Shown here: one piece after another, positions 7,536 to 15,167 of the stretch | How positions within the stretch are numbered: the first letter of the stretch is position 1 | How the letters are laid out: every line of letters begins with the position of its first letter | DNA from: Terriglobia bacterium | Lineage (GTDB): Bacteria > Acidobacteriota > Terriglobia > Bryobacterales > Bryobacteraceae | Length of the DNA stretch: 41,257 nt | Assembly (NCBI GenBank): GCA_020073365.1 | Contig: JAIQFL010000064.1 | Location: 1 to 41,257 of the forward strand | Reading direction: 5' to 3' | Notes under the pieces: model-generated | Database searches by the model: none | What the model saw: the letters and a program-made list of their open reading frames with translations, nothing else | Told to the model about the DNA's origin: nothing | Made by a program: the position numbers and the translations under genes

Positions 7536-8636
7536 CTAACGGGCCACGCGGGAGACGGCGTGGACCAGTTTGCGGTAGGGGATGTCGTCGTAGCTGTCGA
7601 AAGCGAGCCATTCGCCTTCGCGCCAGGTAGAGTAATACCAGCGGGCCAGGAGGGCCAGGTATTCCTGGCGCTCGCGGACCGTGAGTTTGCGGGGCGTGAC
7701 GGCGGCGAAGGTCTCGCGGAGTTTGCGGTCGAGCGAGACGGGCTTGCCTTCCTGTACGTCGAAGGTGAAACGCTGGGGCTCCTGCCAGTTGCCCTCGCGC
7801 AGGAACCACATTTCCACGGCGGCGGGGGCGAGCGATCGGGTGATGGCCACGCCATTGAGACGATCGGCATCGCGCGCCAGTTCGTCGCGCAGCTTGAGGA
7901 CCTCCTGCACTCTTTCGTATCGCTTATGCTGGCGGGCGGCTTCCTCGAACATCATCTCCTCGCTCAGACGGTCGCGGGAGTGGCCGATGGCTTCGAGCAG
8001 GGAGCGGCCATCCGTCTGCAGGAAGTCCACCACCCGCGCGACTTCGTGGCCGTACTCGGCCGGCCCCACCACCTGCTGGCAGGGCCTGAGGCACATACCC
8101 ATCTCGCCGTAGATGCAGCCGGGATGTTGGGGCGAAGGGAGCAGGTCTTCCTGACAGCGCCGCATCTGAAACAGGTCCAGAAACTGACCCTCGAACTTCT
8201 CCGCCGAAGCGCGGGAGCGGAACGGTCCGAAGTTTAGACCGGCGGTGCGCGTGAGGTGGGTGGTGATGTGGCTGCGGGGGAATTCGTTGGCGAGAACGAC
8301 TTTGACGTAGGGTGGCATGCGCAGCTTGAGCAGTTCCAGGTAGCGTTCGGGAACATGGCGGCGCGCCTGCTCGTAGAGGACCACGCTCGATTCGAAGGCC
8401 GAACCGGTCAACTGGTACTCGATGCGCCGGACCGCGTGGCGCAGATTGAGGAGGCGCGAGGGCTTCTCACGCTCCTTCAGGAGGCGTAGCAGGCGGCGGC
8501 GCAGCAGGGCGGTCTTGGACAGATACGGATCGCCTTCCTTGGGCCAGAGCGCGAAGACCGCGGGATTGTTGGGGAGGGCTTCCAGCGCGGCGTCCAACTG
8601 CGCCAGGTCCTCGCCGACTTCGATCACGGTCATCAC
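7536..8636 (-). CDS. UvrC-like protein without the C-terminal nuclease domain
   Basis: A 366-residue protein aligning by eye with the N-terminal half of UvrC. A degenerate GIY-YIG region lies at residues 25-50 (PAVFAL for GVY, PYLSKT for YVG, with the Lys and Arg kept). FESSVVLYE near 81-89 corresponds to the conserved Glu. The block PPYVKVVLANEFPR and FGPFRSRASAEK follow. Four cysteines at 161, 174, 182 and 186 have spacing close to the iron-sulfur cysteines of UvrC. A UvrB-interacting UVR motif lies near 215-250. The second, RNase H-like nuclease and the helix-hairpin-helix domains are absent. It may be a Cho-like or UvrB-binding accessory factor. GTG at 8636 (or ATG at 8633) overlaps the stop of the aldo/keto reductase, so the two are coupled. 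Confidence 0.75.
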   Translation of the reverse strand: MMTVIEVGEDLAQLDAALEALPNNPAVFALWPKEGDPYLSKTALLRRRLLRLLKEREKPSRLLNLRHAVRRIEYQLTGSAFESSVVLYEQARRHVPERYLELLKLRMPPYVKVVLANEFPRSHITTHLTRTAGLNFGPFRSRASAEKFEGQFLDLFQMRRCQEDLLPSPQHPGCIYGEMGMCLRPCQQVVGPAEYGHEVARVVDFLQTDGRSLLEAIGHSRDRLSEEMMFEEAARQHKRYERVQEVLKLRDELARDADRLNGVAITRSLAPAAVEMWFLREGNWQEPQRFTFDVQEGKPVSLDRKLRETFAAVTPRKLTVRERQEYLALLARWYYSTWREGEWLAFDSYDDIPYRKLVHAVSRVAR

Positions 8637-9640
8637 TGGTAGAGCTTGAGATACCCGGCGCGCGACGCCGGCGGGACTTTGGCGACACCCAGGTTGTCGA
8701 GGACGTGTTCGGGACGTCCCATGCCCACCAGAGCCACAGCGATCCCCGGTGTGGAGCGGGTGAATTGGATGGCGCGCTGGGCGTCACTCACGAGGCCGGG
8801 GAGGAGTTCGCGTACGGCGTTGCGCATCTGCGCCAGGACACGGCCCTGGAGGAGCGTAGCGCTGGCGACGACCACGATCCCCAGCCGGGCGGCGGCCTCC
8901 AGAACGTTCTCCGGCTGGTCTACGAAGGCCTCCACCATCCCGATATTGAAGGGGAGCTGGATGAAGCGGAAGTGGTGCTCCAGTCCGCCTTCCTCGACGG
9001 CGATCTCAGTCAGGCGCGGGAGGCTGAGGAGGTCCTTGCGGCGAAAGCCGTCCCAGGTAGCGACGCCGTAGCGGCGAATCTTGCGCTGGTCCACGAGGCG
9101 TTCCAGATAGGCGAAGACGCGGCGGATACGGGTTTCGAATTCGGCCCGGGTGCGGAAGCTGAGCTGGGTTTCGGGATTGTGGAGGTAGAAGACGTCGATG
9201 GTGTCCAGGCCGAGGTTGACGCGGCTGCGCTCGATCTGGTCGGCCAGAAAGCGCGGGGACAGGGAGTGCATGCCGCCCACCACGTCGTCGGCCTCGAGGA
9301 AACCGGGTACGGCGTCGGGGGTGAGGAAGCCAGCCTTCGTGCAAACGACGAATTCCTCGCGCTGGAGATGCTGGAGCGCGGCGCCGATACAGCGCTCGGA
9401 GCGCTGGTTGCGGTAGTTGATGGCGGAATCGAAGAGGTTAATGCCGCCGAGGCCCGCGGCGACCAGCGCGTCGGTGTAGGAGCGGTCCGTGTCGTCATCG
9501 GCGGCGCCCAGGTACGTGCCGATCCCCAGGCTGGAGACGTGAAGGTCGAAGACGGTCCGGTAGAACGCTTTATCGCGGAAGGCAGGGCGGCGTTCGACGT
9601 AGCGCGATGTGGCCTCGGCGGTGGCGGGCATGGTGGCCAT
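8633..9640 (-). CDS. Aldo/keto reductase family oxidoreductase
   Basis: A 335-residue TIM-barrel oxidoreductase. The catalytic tetrad of the AKR family is visible: Asp71 and Tyr76 in LFDSAINY, Lys102 in CTKAG and His154 in FYLHNP. The C-terminal NADPH-binding part is RSTPGIAVALVGMGRPEHV. It reduces aldehydes or ketones with NADPH; the substrate cannot be deduced. The start MATM (ATG at 9640) has another ATG three codons on and no strong ribosome-binding site. It lies 37 bases downstream of thrS on the same strand and overlaps the UvrC-like gene by 4 bases, so thrS, this gene and the UvrC-like gene may form one transcript. Confidence 0.88.
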   Translation of the reverse strand: MATMPATAEATSRYVERRPAFRDKAFYRTVFDLHVSSLGIGTYLGAADDDTDRSYTDALVAAGLGGINLFDSAINYRNQRSERCIGAALQHLQREEFVVCTKAGFLTPDAVPGFLEADDVVGGMHSLSPRFLADQIERSRVNLGLDTIDVFYLHNPETQLSFRTRAEFETRIRRVFAYLERLVDQRKIRRYGVATWDGFRRKDLLSLPRLTEIAVEEGGLEHHFRFIQLPFNIGMVEAFVDQPENVLEAAARLGIVVVASATLLQGRVLAQMRNAVRELLPGLVSDAQRAIQFTRSTPGIAVALVGMGRPEHVLDNLGVAKVPPASRAGYLKLYQ

Positions 9641-9656
9641 CCGAAAAGAAAAAGCA

Positions 9657-9683
9657 ACACAGGCAAGAATGCCTGCGCTACTC
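9657..9683 (-). repeat. Palindromic repeat, family C, carrying the thrS stop codon
   Basis: The palindrome ACAGGCAAGAATGCCTGCGC is followed by TACTC. Read on the minus strand it opens GAGTAGCGCAGGC, so the final Glu and TAG stop of thrS lie in the element. It is nearly identical to the element at the lepA end (4758-4781), although the two genes are unrelated. Confidence 0.65.
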
Positions 9684-11612
9684 GGATACGGCTTTCGAAG
9701 CGATCAGGGCGCGGATTTCGGCGATGAATTCCGCCAGACTCTTGGCGCCCTGATCGCCATGTTTGCGGTTGCGCACGGCGACCTGGCCGTTCTCCTGTTC
9801 GCGGTCACCTACTACCAGCATATAGGGGATCTTCTGCAACTGGGCTTCGCGGATCTTAAGGTTGACCTTTTCGCTGCGTTCGTCCACCGTGGCGCGGATC
9901 CCGGCGGCGTCGAGGGTCTTCTGGACGGTGCGCGCATACTCGGTCTGGCGGTCGGTAATCGGCAGCACGATGGCTTGCATGGGCGCCAGCCATAGGGGAA
10001 ACGCGCCGGCGTACAGTTCGATCAGGTAGGAGATCATGCGCTCCATGGTGCTGACAATGGCGCGATGGATCATGACCGGGCGGTGTTCCTTGCCGTCGGC
10101 GGCCACGTAGTGCAGGTCGAACTGGCTCGGCAGATGGAAGTCAACCTGGATGGTCGAGTAGGTTTCTTCATGCCCCATTACGTCGGCGAGCTGGATGTCG
10201 AGCTTCGGTCCGTAGAAGGCCGCCTCGCCGGGCACCTCGACGTAAGGCAGCCCCAGTGAGTCCATGGCTTCGCGCAGAACGCGTTCCCCGAGCTCCCACA
10301 TCTCGTCGTTGTCTACATATTTTTCCTTGTCGGCCTTGTCGCGCAGTGAGAGCCGGTAGCGGTATTGGGTGATGCCGAGATCGCGGTAAGCCTGCTCCAC
10401 CAGTTTCATGACGCTGGTGAACTCTTCCTTGATCTGGTCCGGCGTGCAGAAAATGTGCGCATCGTTCAGCGTCATCGAGCGCACACGGCTCAGACCGCTC
10501 AGCACTCCGGAGCGTTCATAGCGATACATGGCGCCCAGCTCGGCGATCCGCACCGGCAGGTCGCGATAACTGTGCTGGCTGGATTCGAACACCAGGATAT
10601 GGTGCGGGCAGTTCATGGGCCGCAATACCATCTGCTCGGTTTCCAGGTCCATGGGCGGGAACATGCTGTCCTGATAATGTTCCCAATGGCCGGAGCGCTT
10701 GTAGAGCTCGACTTTTGCCAGGTGAGGCGTGTACACGTGCTGGTATCCCGCCGCACGTTCGCGCTCCAGGATGTACTCTTCGAGCAGCCGCCGTACGGTG
10801 GCCCCCTTGGGCAGCCACAGGGGAAGACCGGCGCCCACCGACTCATTCAAGGTGAACAGCTCGAGTTCCTTTCCGAGACGCCGGTGATCGCGCCGCTTGG
10901 CTTCCTCGATCCGGTGAAGGTAGTCTTCCAGGTCCTTCTGGTTGAAGAAGGCGGTGCCGTAGATGCGCTGCAACTGTTTGTTGTGCTCGTCGCCCTTCCA
11001 GTAGGCGCCGGCGATGGAAAGCAGCTTGAAGGCTTTGAGCCGGGAGGTATCGGGGACGTGCGGGCCGCGGCAAAAATCGATGAAGTGGGGGCCGAGGGTG
11101 TACTCGGTGAAGACTTCGCCGGCGCGTTCGTCGATCAACTGGCACTTCATCCAGGCATCGGCGTATTTGCGGAGACCTTCCTCTTTGCGGGTGTGGATGC
11201 GCTCATAGGGGAGATGGCGTTTCTGAATCTCCCACATCTTCTTTTCGATCTTCTGGAGATCCTCCGGGGTGAAGGGAGTGGCGCGGTCGAAATCGTAATA
11301 GAAACCGGAGTCGATGGGCGGTCCGATGCCCAGTTGGGTTTCGGGATAGAGTTCGAGCACGGCGGCGGCCAGCAGGTGGGCAGCGGAGTGGCGATAGACC
11401 ACGAGCGCCTCGGGGTCCTTGTTGGTGAGGATCTGGACGTTGGCGTCCTTTTCGAGGGGACGGGTGAGGTCGTACAGTTCGCCGTCGACTTTGGCGACGA
11501 TGGCTGCGTCGGCGAGGCGAGGGCTGATCGATCGGGCTATATCGATAGGGCTGGTCCCGGCTGCAACCGACTGTTTGCTGCCGTCGGGCAGAGTGATTTC
11601 GATGCTACTCAT
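9678..11612 (-). CDS. thrS: Threonine--tRNA ligase
   Basis: A 644-residue class II synthetase with the full domain order. The N-terminal TGS domain is residues 1-65 (MSSIEITLPDGSKQSVAAGT). The editing domain follows, with HSAAH at 75-79. The catalytic core carries MNCPHH (zinc Cys), DAHIFC (zinc His) and VMIHRAIVS (zinc His) with class II motifs RYERSG and ERMI. The anticodon-binding domain closes the protein (LAPMQAIVLPITDRQTEYA). It charges tRNA-Thr and edits mischarged Ser-tRNA. The length is typical for bacterial ThrRS. The ATG at 11612 gives the standard N-terminus; no strong ribosome-binding site is seen. The stop codon is part of a palindromic repeat. A 421-codon open frame on the opposite strand is a shadow. 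Confidence 0.97.
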   Translation of the reverse strand: MSSIEITLPDGSKQSVAAGTSPIDIARSISPRLADAAIVAKVDGELYDLTRPLEKDANVQILTNKDPEALVVYRHSAAHLLAAAVLELYPETQLGIGPPIDSGFYYDFDRATPFTPEDLQKIEKKMWEIQKRHLPYERIHTRKEEGLRKYADAWMKCQLIDERAGEVFTEYTLGPHFIDFCRGPHVPDTSRLKAFKLLSIAGAYWKGDEHNKQLQRIYGTAFFNQKDLEDYLHRIEEAKRRDHRRLGKELELFTLNESVGAGLPLWLPKGATVRRLLEEYILERERAAGYQHVYTPHLAKVELYKRSGHWEHYQDSMFPPMDLETEQMVLRPMNCPHHILVFESSQHSYRDLPVRIAELGAMYRYERSGVLSGLSRVRSMTLNDAHIFCTPDQIKEEFTSVMKLVEQAYRDLGITQYRYRLSLRDKADKEKYVDNDEMWELGERVLREAMDSLGLPYVEVPGEAAFYGPKLDIQLADVMGHEETYSTIQVDFHLPSQFDLHYVAADGKEHRPVMIHRAIVSTMERMISYLIELYAGAFPLWLAPMQAIVLPITDRQTEYARTVQKTLDAAGIRATVDERSEKVNLKIREAQLQKIPYMLVVGDREQENGQVAVRNRKHGDQGAKSLAEFIAEIRALIASKAVSE

Positions 11613-12300
11613 AGGGAAATTTCAGCGTAGCACGGGCGGTGGGGGGGATGCCCGGAGGCAGGGGCGTTAAAACGCAGCCCGGTCTTAGAAGGTCTAGCGC
11701 GATCATGCTCTCCTGTGCCCTGAGCGTCAACACCGGCCCGCCAGGAGGAGGGGCGGGCTGCCGAACGCCGCATCTCGGGGAACGGGGCCAATTGTCCGGG
11801 AAGGCGCGACTACGGTGCCAAGTGGTGCTGGTTACAGTCTCCCCCCTGCTCGATTGCGTACTATTAGCCTTATGCCCATGAAGGTGCGCGAGGTGATTTG
11901 CGCGTTGTGGCCCGTCCAAGATCGACGACGGCGCCACGCTGGGAGCGCCGAACGCAGGATCCCGACGAGGGGTGTCGAGGGCCGCGCGAAAGCGCTGCCC
12001 GGGAGCGGGCGGCCGCCGGCAGTTGACGGTTCCGGTTCCTCGCGGTCCGGCATCGGGCGCTTCCCGGCGCCGCGAGCGTTTGACGTGGGCGAGCACGGCG
12101 TGCCATCGAGCGATCACGCGGGGGAAGACGACGGAGTCGAGATGCCGCGGCAAGCGGACTCGTACACGAAGCCCGGCCGCACCGCCCGACGTCGCGGCTC
12201 ACGAGTCGACAGAGCGCCCAGGCCAATTGCGCCATCGCGCGGCGGCCCGTCCGCGCTTAACATAGTACCGATCAGTTCTCTATAGTCGAATGAATCGATA
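11613..12300. other. Gene-free, GC-rich interval upstream of the four-gene module
   Basis: About 690 bases with no frame that reads like a protein; the open frames present are arginine/proline-rich and shifted versions of each other. One short match is worth recording: MKVREVICAL at 11878-11907 (plus strand), preceded by CTTATGCCC, resembles the first residues of HicA/YcfA toxins (MKVREVI). The sequence then degenerates, so it is at most a remnant. The interval separates thrS from the accessory operon and may be decayed DNA left by insertion. Confidence 0.4.
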
Positions 12301-12314
12301 TTGACACGACGTCA
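12301..12314 (+). promoter_or_regulatory. Possible -35 box and operator before the ParB-like operon
   Basis: A perfect TTGACA at 12301-12306 overlaps the imperfect palindrome TGACACGACGTCA (12302-12314; arms TGAC and GTCA). The -10 at the standard spacing (about 12324-12329, CAAGAT) is weak. It lies about 60 bases upstream of the chosen ATG of the first gene. A palindrome over a -35 box suggests repression, perhaps autoregulation by the ParB-like protein; this is inference. Confidence 0.3.
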
Positions 12315-12367
12315 AAGCTGGGACAAGATGGTACCAATTGAATACGGCCCGTACGGAAAAGAGCGGC

Positions 12368-13369
12368 ATGCCGGAAACCATCGTCATACAAGGCAGAAAC
12401 ATCCCCTATACGCGGGGTGCGGTCTCCGTGGACGAATGCGTGCTCGATCCCCAAAATCCTCGGATCCAGTTCCTGATCGGTCAGAGAGCGGGGGTAGTCA
12501 GCGAGAAGGATCTGGCGGAATTGATCTGGGAGAAGGACCCGGTAAAGGCGCTCGGCCAATCCATCCTGCAAAACGGGGGAGTCTACGAGGCCATTATCGT
12601 CCAACGGCAGGGGCCGAAGTTCCTCGTGCGGGAGGGGAATTGCCGCACGGTCGCTTGCCGGCGCCTGCTCGAACAGCACCCCAATGACAGCCGCTTCAAG
12701 ACCATGCCGGCCATGGTCTTCGATGTCGATCTCACGGAGGAGGATCTGGCTGTCCTGCTGGCGGACATGCACGTTAGTGGCAAGCTCCGCTGGGATGCCT
12801 ACGAACAGGCCAAACACGTGTCCGACCTCTTCAACGTCTACGGGAAGACGTACGAATGGTTGAGCAACCACCTGCGCCTGAGCAAGGGCAAAATCCGGGA
12901 ACTGCTGGAAGCGTACCAGACCACCACGGAATACCTGAGCCTGCATCCAGCGCCCGTCAATGTCAAGAAGTTTGCCGTTTTTCACGAGATGATGAAAAAG
13001 AAGGACCTGCGCGAGCGCTTCAAAGGAGACGCCGGGTTCAAACAGTCCTTCCATAAATGGGTGAGCGAGGAACGCATTAACGATTCCAAGCAAATCCGCG
13101 ATCTGCCGATCATTATTGCCAACTCCGAGGCGGTGAAAGCGCTCGACCAATCGGGATTCGAAGAGGCCCAGAAGGTGCTGGTGCGGGACGACCCCTCTCT
13201 TCGAAGCGACGCATTCTGGGCCATCAAGCAGGCCACCGAGAAGATCAAGACCCTGCCGGCCGATGACATCCAGGACCTTAAGGCTGGAAACCCCCAGAAG
13301 ATCATCATGATGCGCAATCTCTACCGCGCCATCGAGGATGTCGCCACCCTCGCGGGGATGAAACTCTGA
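12368..13369 (+). CDS. ParB/Srx-fold protein with HTH (ParB-like, first gene of the module)
   Basis: A 333-residue protein. Residues 20-120 resemble the ParB N-terminal domain. ALGQSILQNGGVYEAIIVQR is followed by REGNCRTVACRR, where G90-R93-A96 fits the GxxRxxA box that binds CTP in ParB proteins. Residues about 142-180 (AYEQAKHVSDLF, then WLSNHLRLSKGKIRELL) look like the KorB/ParB helix-turn-helix. The remaining C-terminal half is helical and unrecognised. No parA lies nearby and the gene heads an operon with BrxC/D-like ATPases, so a chromosome-partition role is unlikely. DNA sensing or clamping for a defence-like complex is an inference. ATG at 12368 is preferred (AGAG upstream); TTG at 12338 would add 10 residues. 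The opposite-strand open frame of 380 codons is a shadow. Confidence 0.75.
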   Translation: MPETIVIQGRNIPYTRGAVSVDECVLDPQNPRIQFLIGQRAGVVSEKDLAELIWEKDPVKALGQSILQNGGVYEAIIVQRQGPKFLVREGNCRTVACRRLLEQHPNDSRFKTMPAMVFDVDLTEEDLAVLLADMHVSGKLRWDAYEQAKHVSDLFNVYGKTYEWLSNHLRLSKGKIRELLEAYQTTTEYLSLHPAPVNVKKFAVFHEMMKKKDLRERFKGDAGFKQSFHKWVSEERINDSKQIRDLPIIIANSEAVKALDQSGFEEAQKVLVRDDPSLRSDAFWAIKQATEKIKTLPADDIQDLKAGNPQKIIMMRNLYRAIEDVATLAGMKL

Positions 13370-13407
13370 AAACGCCATAGGTGCCGCATAATACGCAGTT
13401 ACGAAGG

Positions 13408-13440
13408 ATGACAACCATGGAGACGAACAGTGACATTTGA
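13408..13440 (+). other. Short open frame overlapping the next start
   Basis: An ATG at 13408, preceded by GAAGG, opens a 10-codon frame (MTTMETNSDI) that ends in TGA at 13438-13440. This spans the GTG start of the following gene (13430) in another frame. Such an arrangement could couple or attenuate translation, but it may be coincidental. Confidence 0.2.
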
Positions 13441-14200
13441 GTCAGGATTTGCCGACGCCGAACGGGCGGCAGTCGCCGCGGGAAAAGTGATCGGGCTGCT
13501 GGCGGGGGCCATGAAGCAACTGCACAGGGCGACCTCGGACGGCGACATTTACAAGATGCGGAAGTCATCCGACCGGCTGGTAACCATCCTCGAATCCACG
13601 CGGCAGGAGGTCCTGAATGCCCGGTCCGCCTGGCCTTTCAGCCCGGAAGGAGAGGAGCAATATCTCCGGGATTCCTACGCCGCCGAGGTCATCGAGCACG
13701 CCAGGTCGGAGAGCCTTCAAATCCAGCAGCGAGACGAGGGGCTCGTGGTATTTCCTTCCATCCTGCGGATTCTTCCCTCGGAACGCGCGGTCAGGATCAA
13801 CCGGAAAAAAGTGCCGGCGATCCGCCCTTCCGCTATCGTGAAAAAGCTCAAGGCCGCTCAATCCAGAAAACCGAAGTCGCCGGAGCTTTTCCTGGAGGTG
13901 CTTCACCGCGCCTATCGTCTGCTGGTGGGGAACGAGTACGGAAAGACGATCACGCTCGCCAGCGTCTACGATGCCCTGACCATGCTGCCGGGATCTGCGG
14001 CCACCTTCGATCAGACCGATTTTGTCCGCGATCTGTTTCTCCTCGACCGCAGCGGCGTGACCCGGACGAAGTCCGGCGCGGTCTGTTCCCTCCCGGCCAG
14101 TACCGGCACTAAGGGAGCGCGCAATACCTTCTCCTTCATCGCGCCAGACGGCGAGACCGTGACTTACTACGGCATTCGATTCAGCGAGGTGCCCGAGTGA
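13430..14200 (+). CDS. Unknown protein with winged-helix-like C-terminus (module gene 2)
   Basis: A 256-residue protein not assigned to a named family. The N-terminal 60 residues are helical (AAVAAGKVIGLLAGAMKQLH). The middle has VVFPSILRILPSERAVRINR. The C-terminal part reads FLEVLHRAYRLLVG, VYDALTMLPG, DFVRDLFLLDRSG, LPASTGTKG and YYGIRF, a pattern of helices followed by strands compatible with a winged helix. I believe this C-terminal pattern recurs in unnamed proteins encoded beside DUF2791/BrxC-D ATPases, but this needs a search. The GTG start at 13430 has GGAG about 7 bases upstream. It ends in a 4-base overlap with the next gene. Probable role: adaptor or DNA-binding subunit of the complex (inference). 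Confidence 0.7.
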   Translation: MTFESGFADAERAAVAAGKVIGLLAGAMKQLHRATSDGDIYKMRKSSDRLVTILESTRQEVLNARSAWPFSPEGEEQYLRDSYAAEVIEHARSESLQIQQRDEGLVVFPSILRILPSERAVRINRKKVPAIRPSAIVKKLKAAQSRKPKSPELFLEVLHRAYRLLVGNEYGKTITLASVYDALTMLPGSAATFDQTDFVRDLFLLDRSGVTRTKSGAVCSLPASTGTKGARNTFSFIAPDGETVTYYGIRFSEVPE

Positions 14201-15165
14201 CTGCGTCCATTCAACCCGCCGACTGGCTCCGTTTCATCGAGCAGGAATACCTCGCCGGCTTCATCCGCGACGGGGGCTCCGTGGTCAAGTTTGCCGTTCC
14301 TCTCGACGACCGGGTGCGCCCCGGCCTGTTCAGCGGACTGGACAACATCGGCCAGCGGGGAGGCTATCTGGTGGCCGGGATCAACGCGGCCGACACGAAA
14401 GTCCACATGATGGACGAGATCTTCTTTCGTGTCGCCCAGCAGGTTCCGTGGCGCGCTGTGAGCCAAAAAGTCATAGCCAGGCTGGCCGCCGAATCCGGCT
14501 ATGCCTGGGTAGACCACGCAGACGATCCGCTGTACTGCCGGCTGGCCGAGGAGAACGGGGTCGATCCCCAAATGCTTCTTCTGGATTTGAAGAAGGCCAT
14601 CTGGAACAAGGTATTCAAACAGCCGGATCTCTCCCGGGACTTTCGGGTCGCCATGACCCATTTCTGTATCGCCGAACTGTCCGGGGGAGAGGAGGGAGCC
14701 ACCACCATTCAGTTGCTGACCGACTGGTTGACGGGCCGCAATAAGGCCGTGAGCGCCGTGAAGCCCTACCAGATCTTTCGCAGGATCAATCGCGCCAACG
14801 CGCGATATTGCTTCGAGTCGATGGCGCATTGGTTAAGACAAGCGGGGTATCCGGGCATGATGGTTCTTCTGGACGCCCAGCGAGTCATGCTGGCGCAGAA
14901 TCCCCACGATCAAGGCATCTTCTACAGTAAGGCTGCGGTCCTCGACACCTATGAAGTGTTACGCGAGTTTATAGACGGGGCGGACCGGTTGGAAGGCTGT
15001 TTCCTCGCGGTGATTCCCGATATCGCCTTTCTCGAAGACCACGGCCGGGGGATCGGCGCGTATGAAGCCTTGAAGTACCGGGTATTCGATGAGGTTCGCG
15101 ACAGAGCTCTGGTGAACCCGATGGCGTCTCTGGCTCGGATTTCGGCAAGCGCCGAAGGAAACTGA
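14197..15165 (+). CDS. BrxC/BrxD-like protein lacking Walker A (module gene 3)
   Basis: A 322-residue protein of the DUF2791/BREX ATP-binding-like group as far as I can judge. It starts with DWLRFIEQEYLAGFIRDGGS. The C-terminal half has KPYQIFRRINRANARYCFES and AGYPGMMVLLDAQRVM (a Walker-B-like strand near residues 222-234), then YEVLREFIDGADRLEGCFLA and YEALKYRVFDEVRDRALVNP. No GxxxxGK[ST] Walker A motif is present. At the expected place the sequence is VKFAVPLDDRVRPGLFSGLD. It is therefore likely a non-hydrolysing partner of the ATPase encoded next, possibly as a heteromer. GTG at 14197 overlaps the previous gene by 4 bases, and 2 bases separate it from the next. Confidence 0.7.
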   Translation: MTASIQPADWLRFIEQEYLAGFIRDGGSVVKFAVPLDDRVRPGLFSGLDNIGQRGGYLVAGINAADTKVHMMDEIFFRVAQQVPWRAVSQKVIARLAAESGYAWVDHADDPLYCRLAEENGVDPQMLLLDLKKAIWNKVFKQPDLSRDFRVAMTHFCIAELSGGEEGATTIQLLTDWLTGRNKAVSAVKPYQIFRRINRANARYCFESMAHWLRQAGYPGMMVLLDAQRVMLAQNPHDQGIFYSKAAVLDTYEVLREFIDGADRLEGCFLAVIPDIAFLEDHGRGIGAYEALKYRVFDEVRDRALVNPMASLARISASAEGN

Positions 15166-15167
15166 CG

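Noticed and set aside
10365..11630. 421-codon open frame antisense to thrS
   Set aside because: Shadow of thrS; no motif and biased composition.
12272..13414. 380-codon open frame antisense to the ParB-like gene
   Set aside because: The plus-strand product has the ParB box, helix-turn-helix and operon overlap context; the antisense product has no recognisable features.
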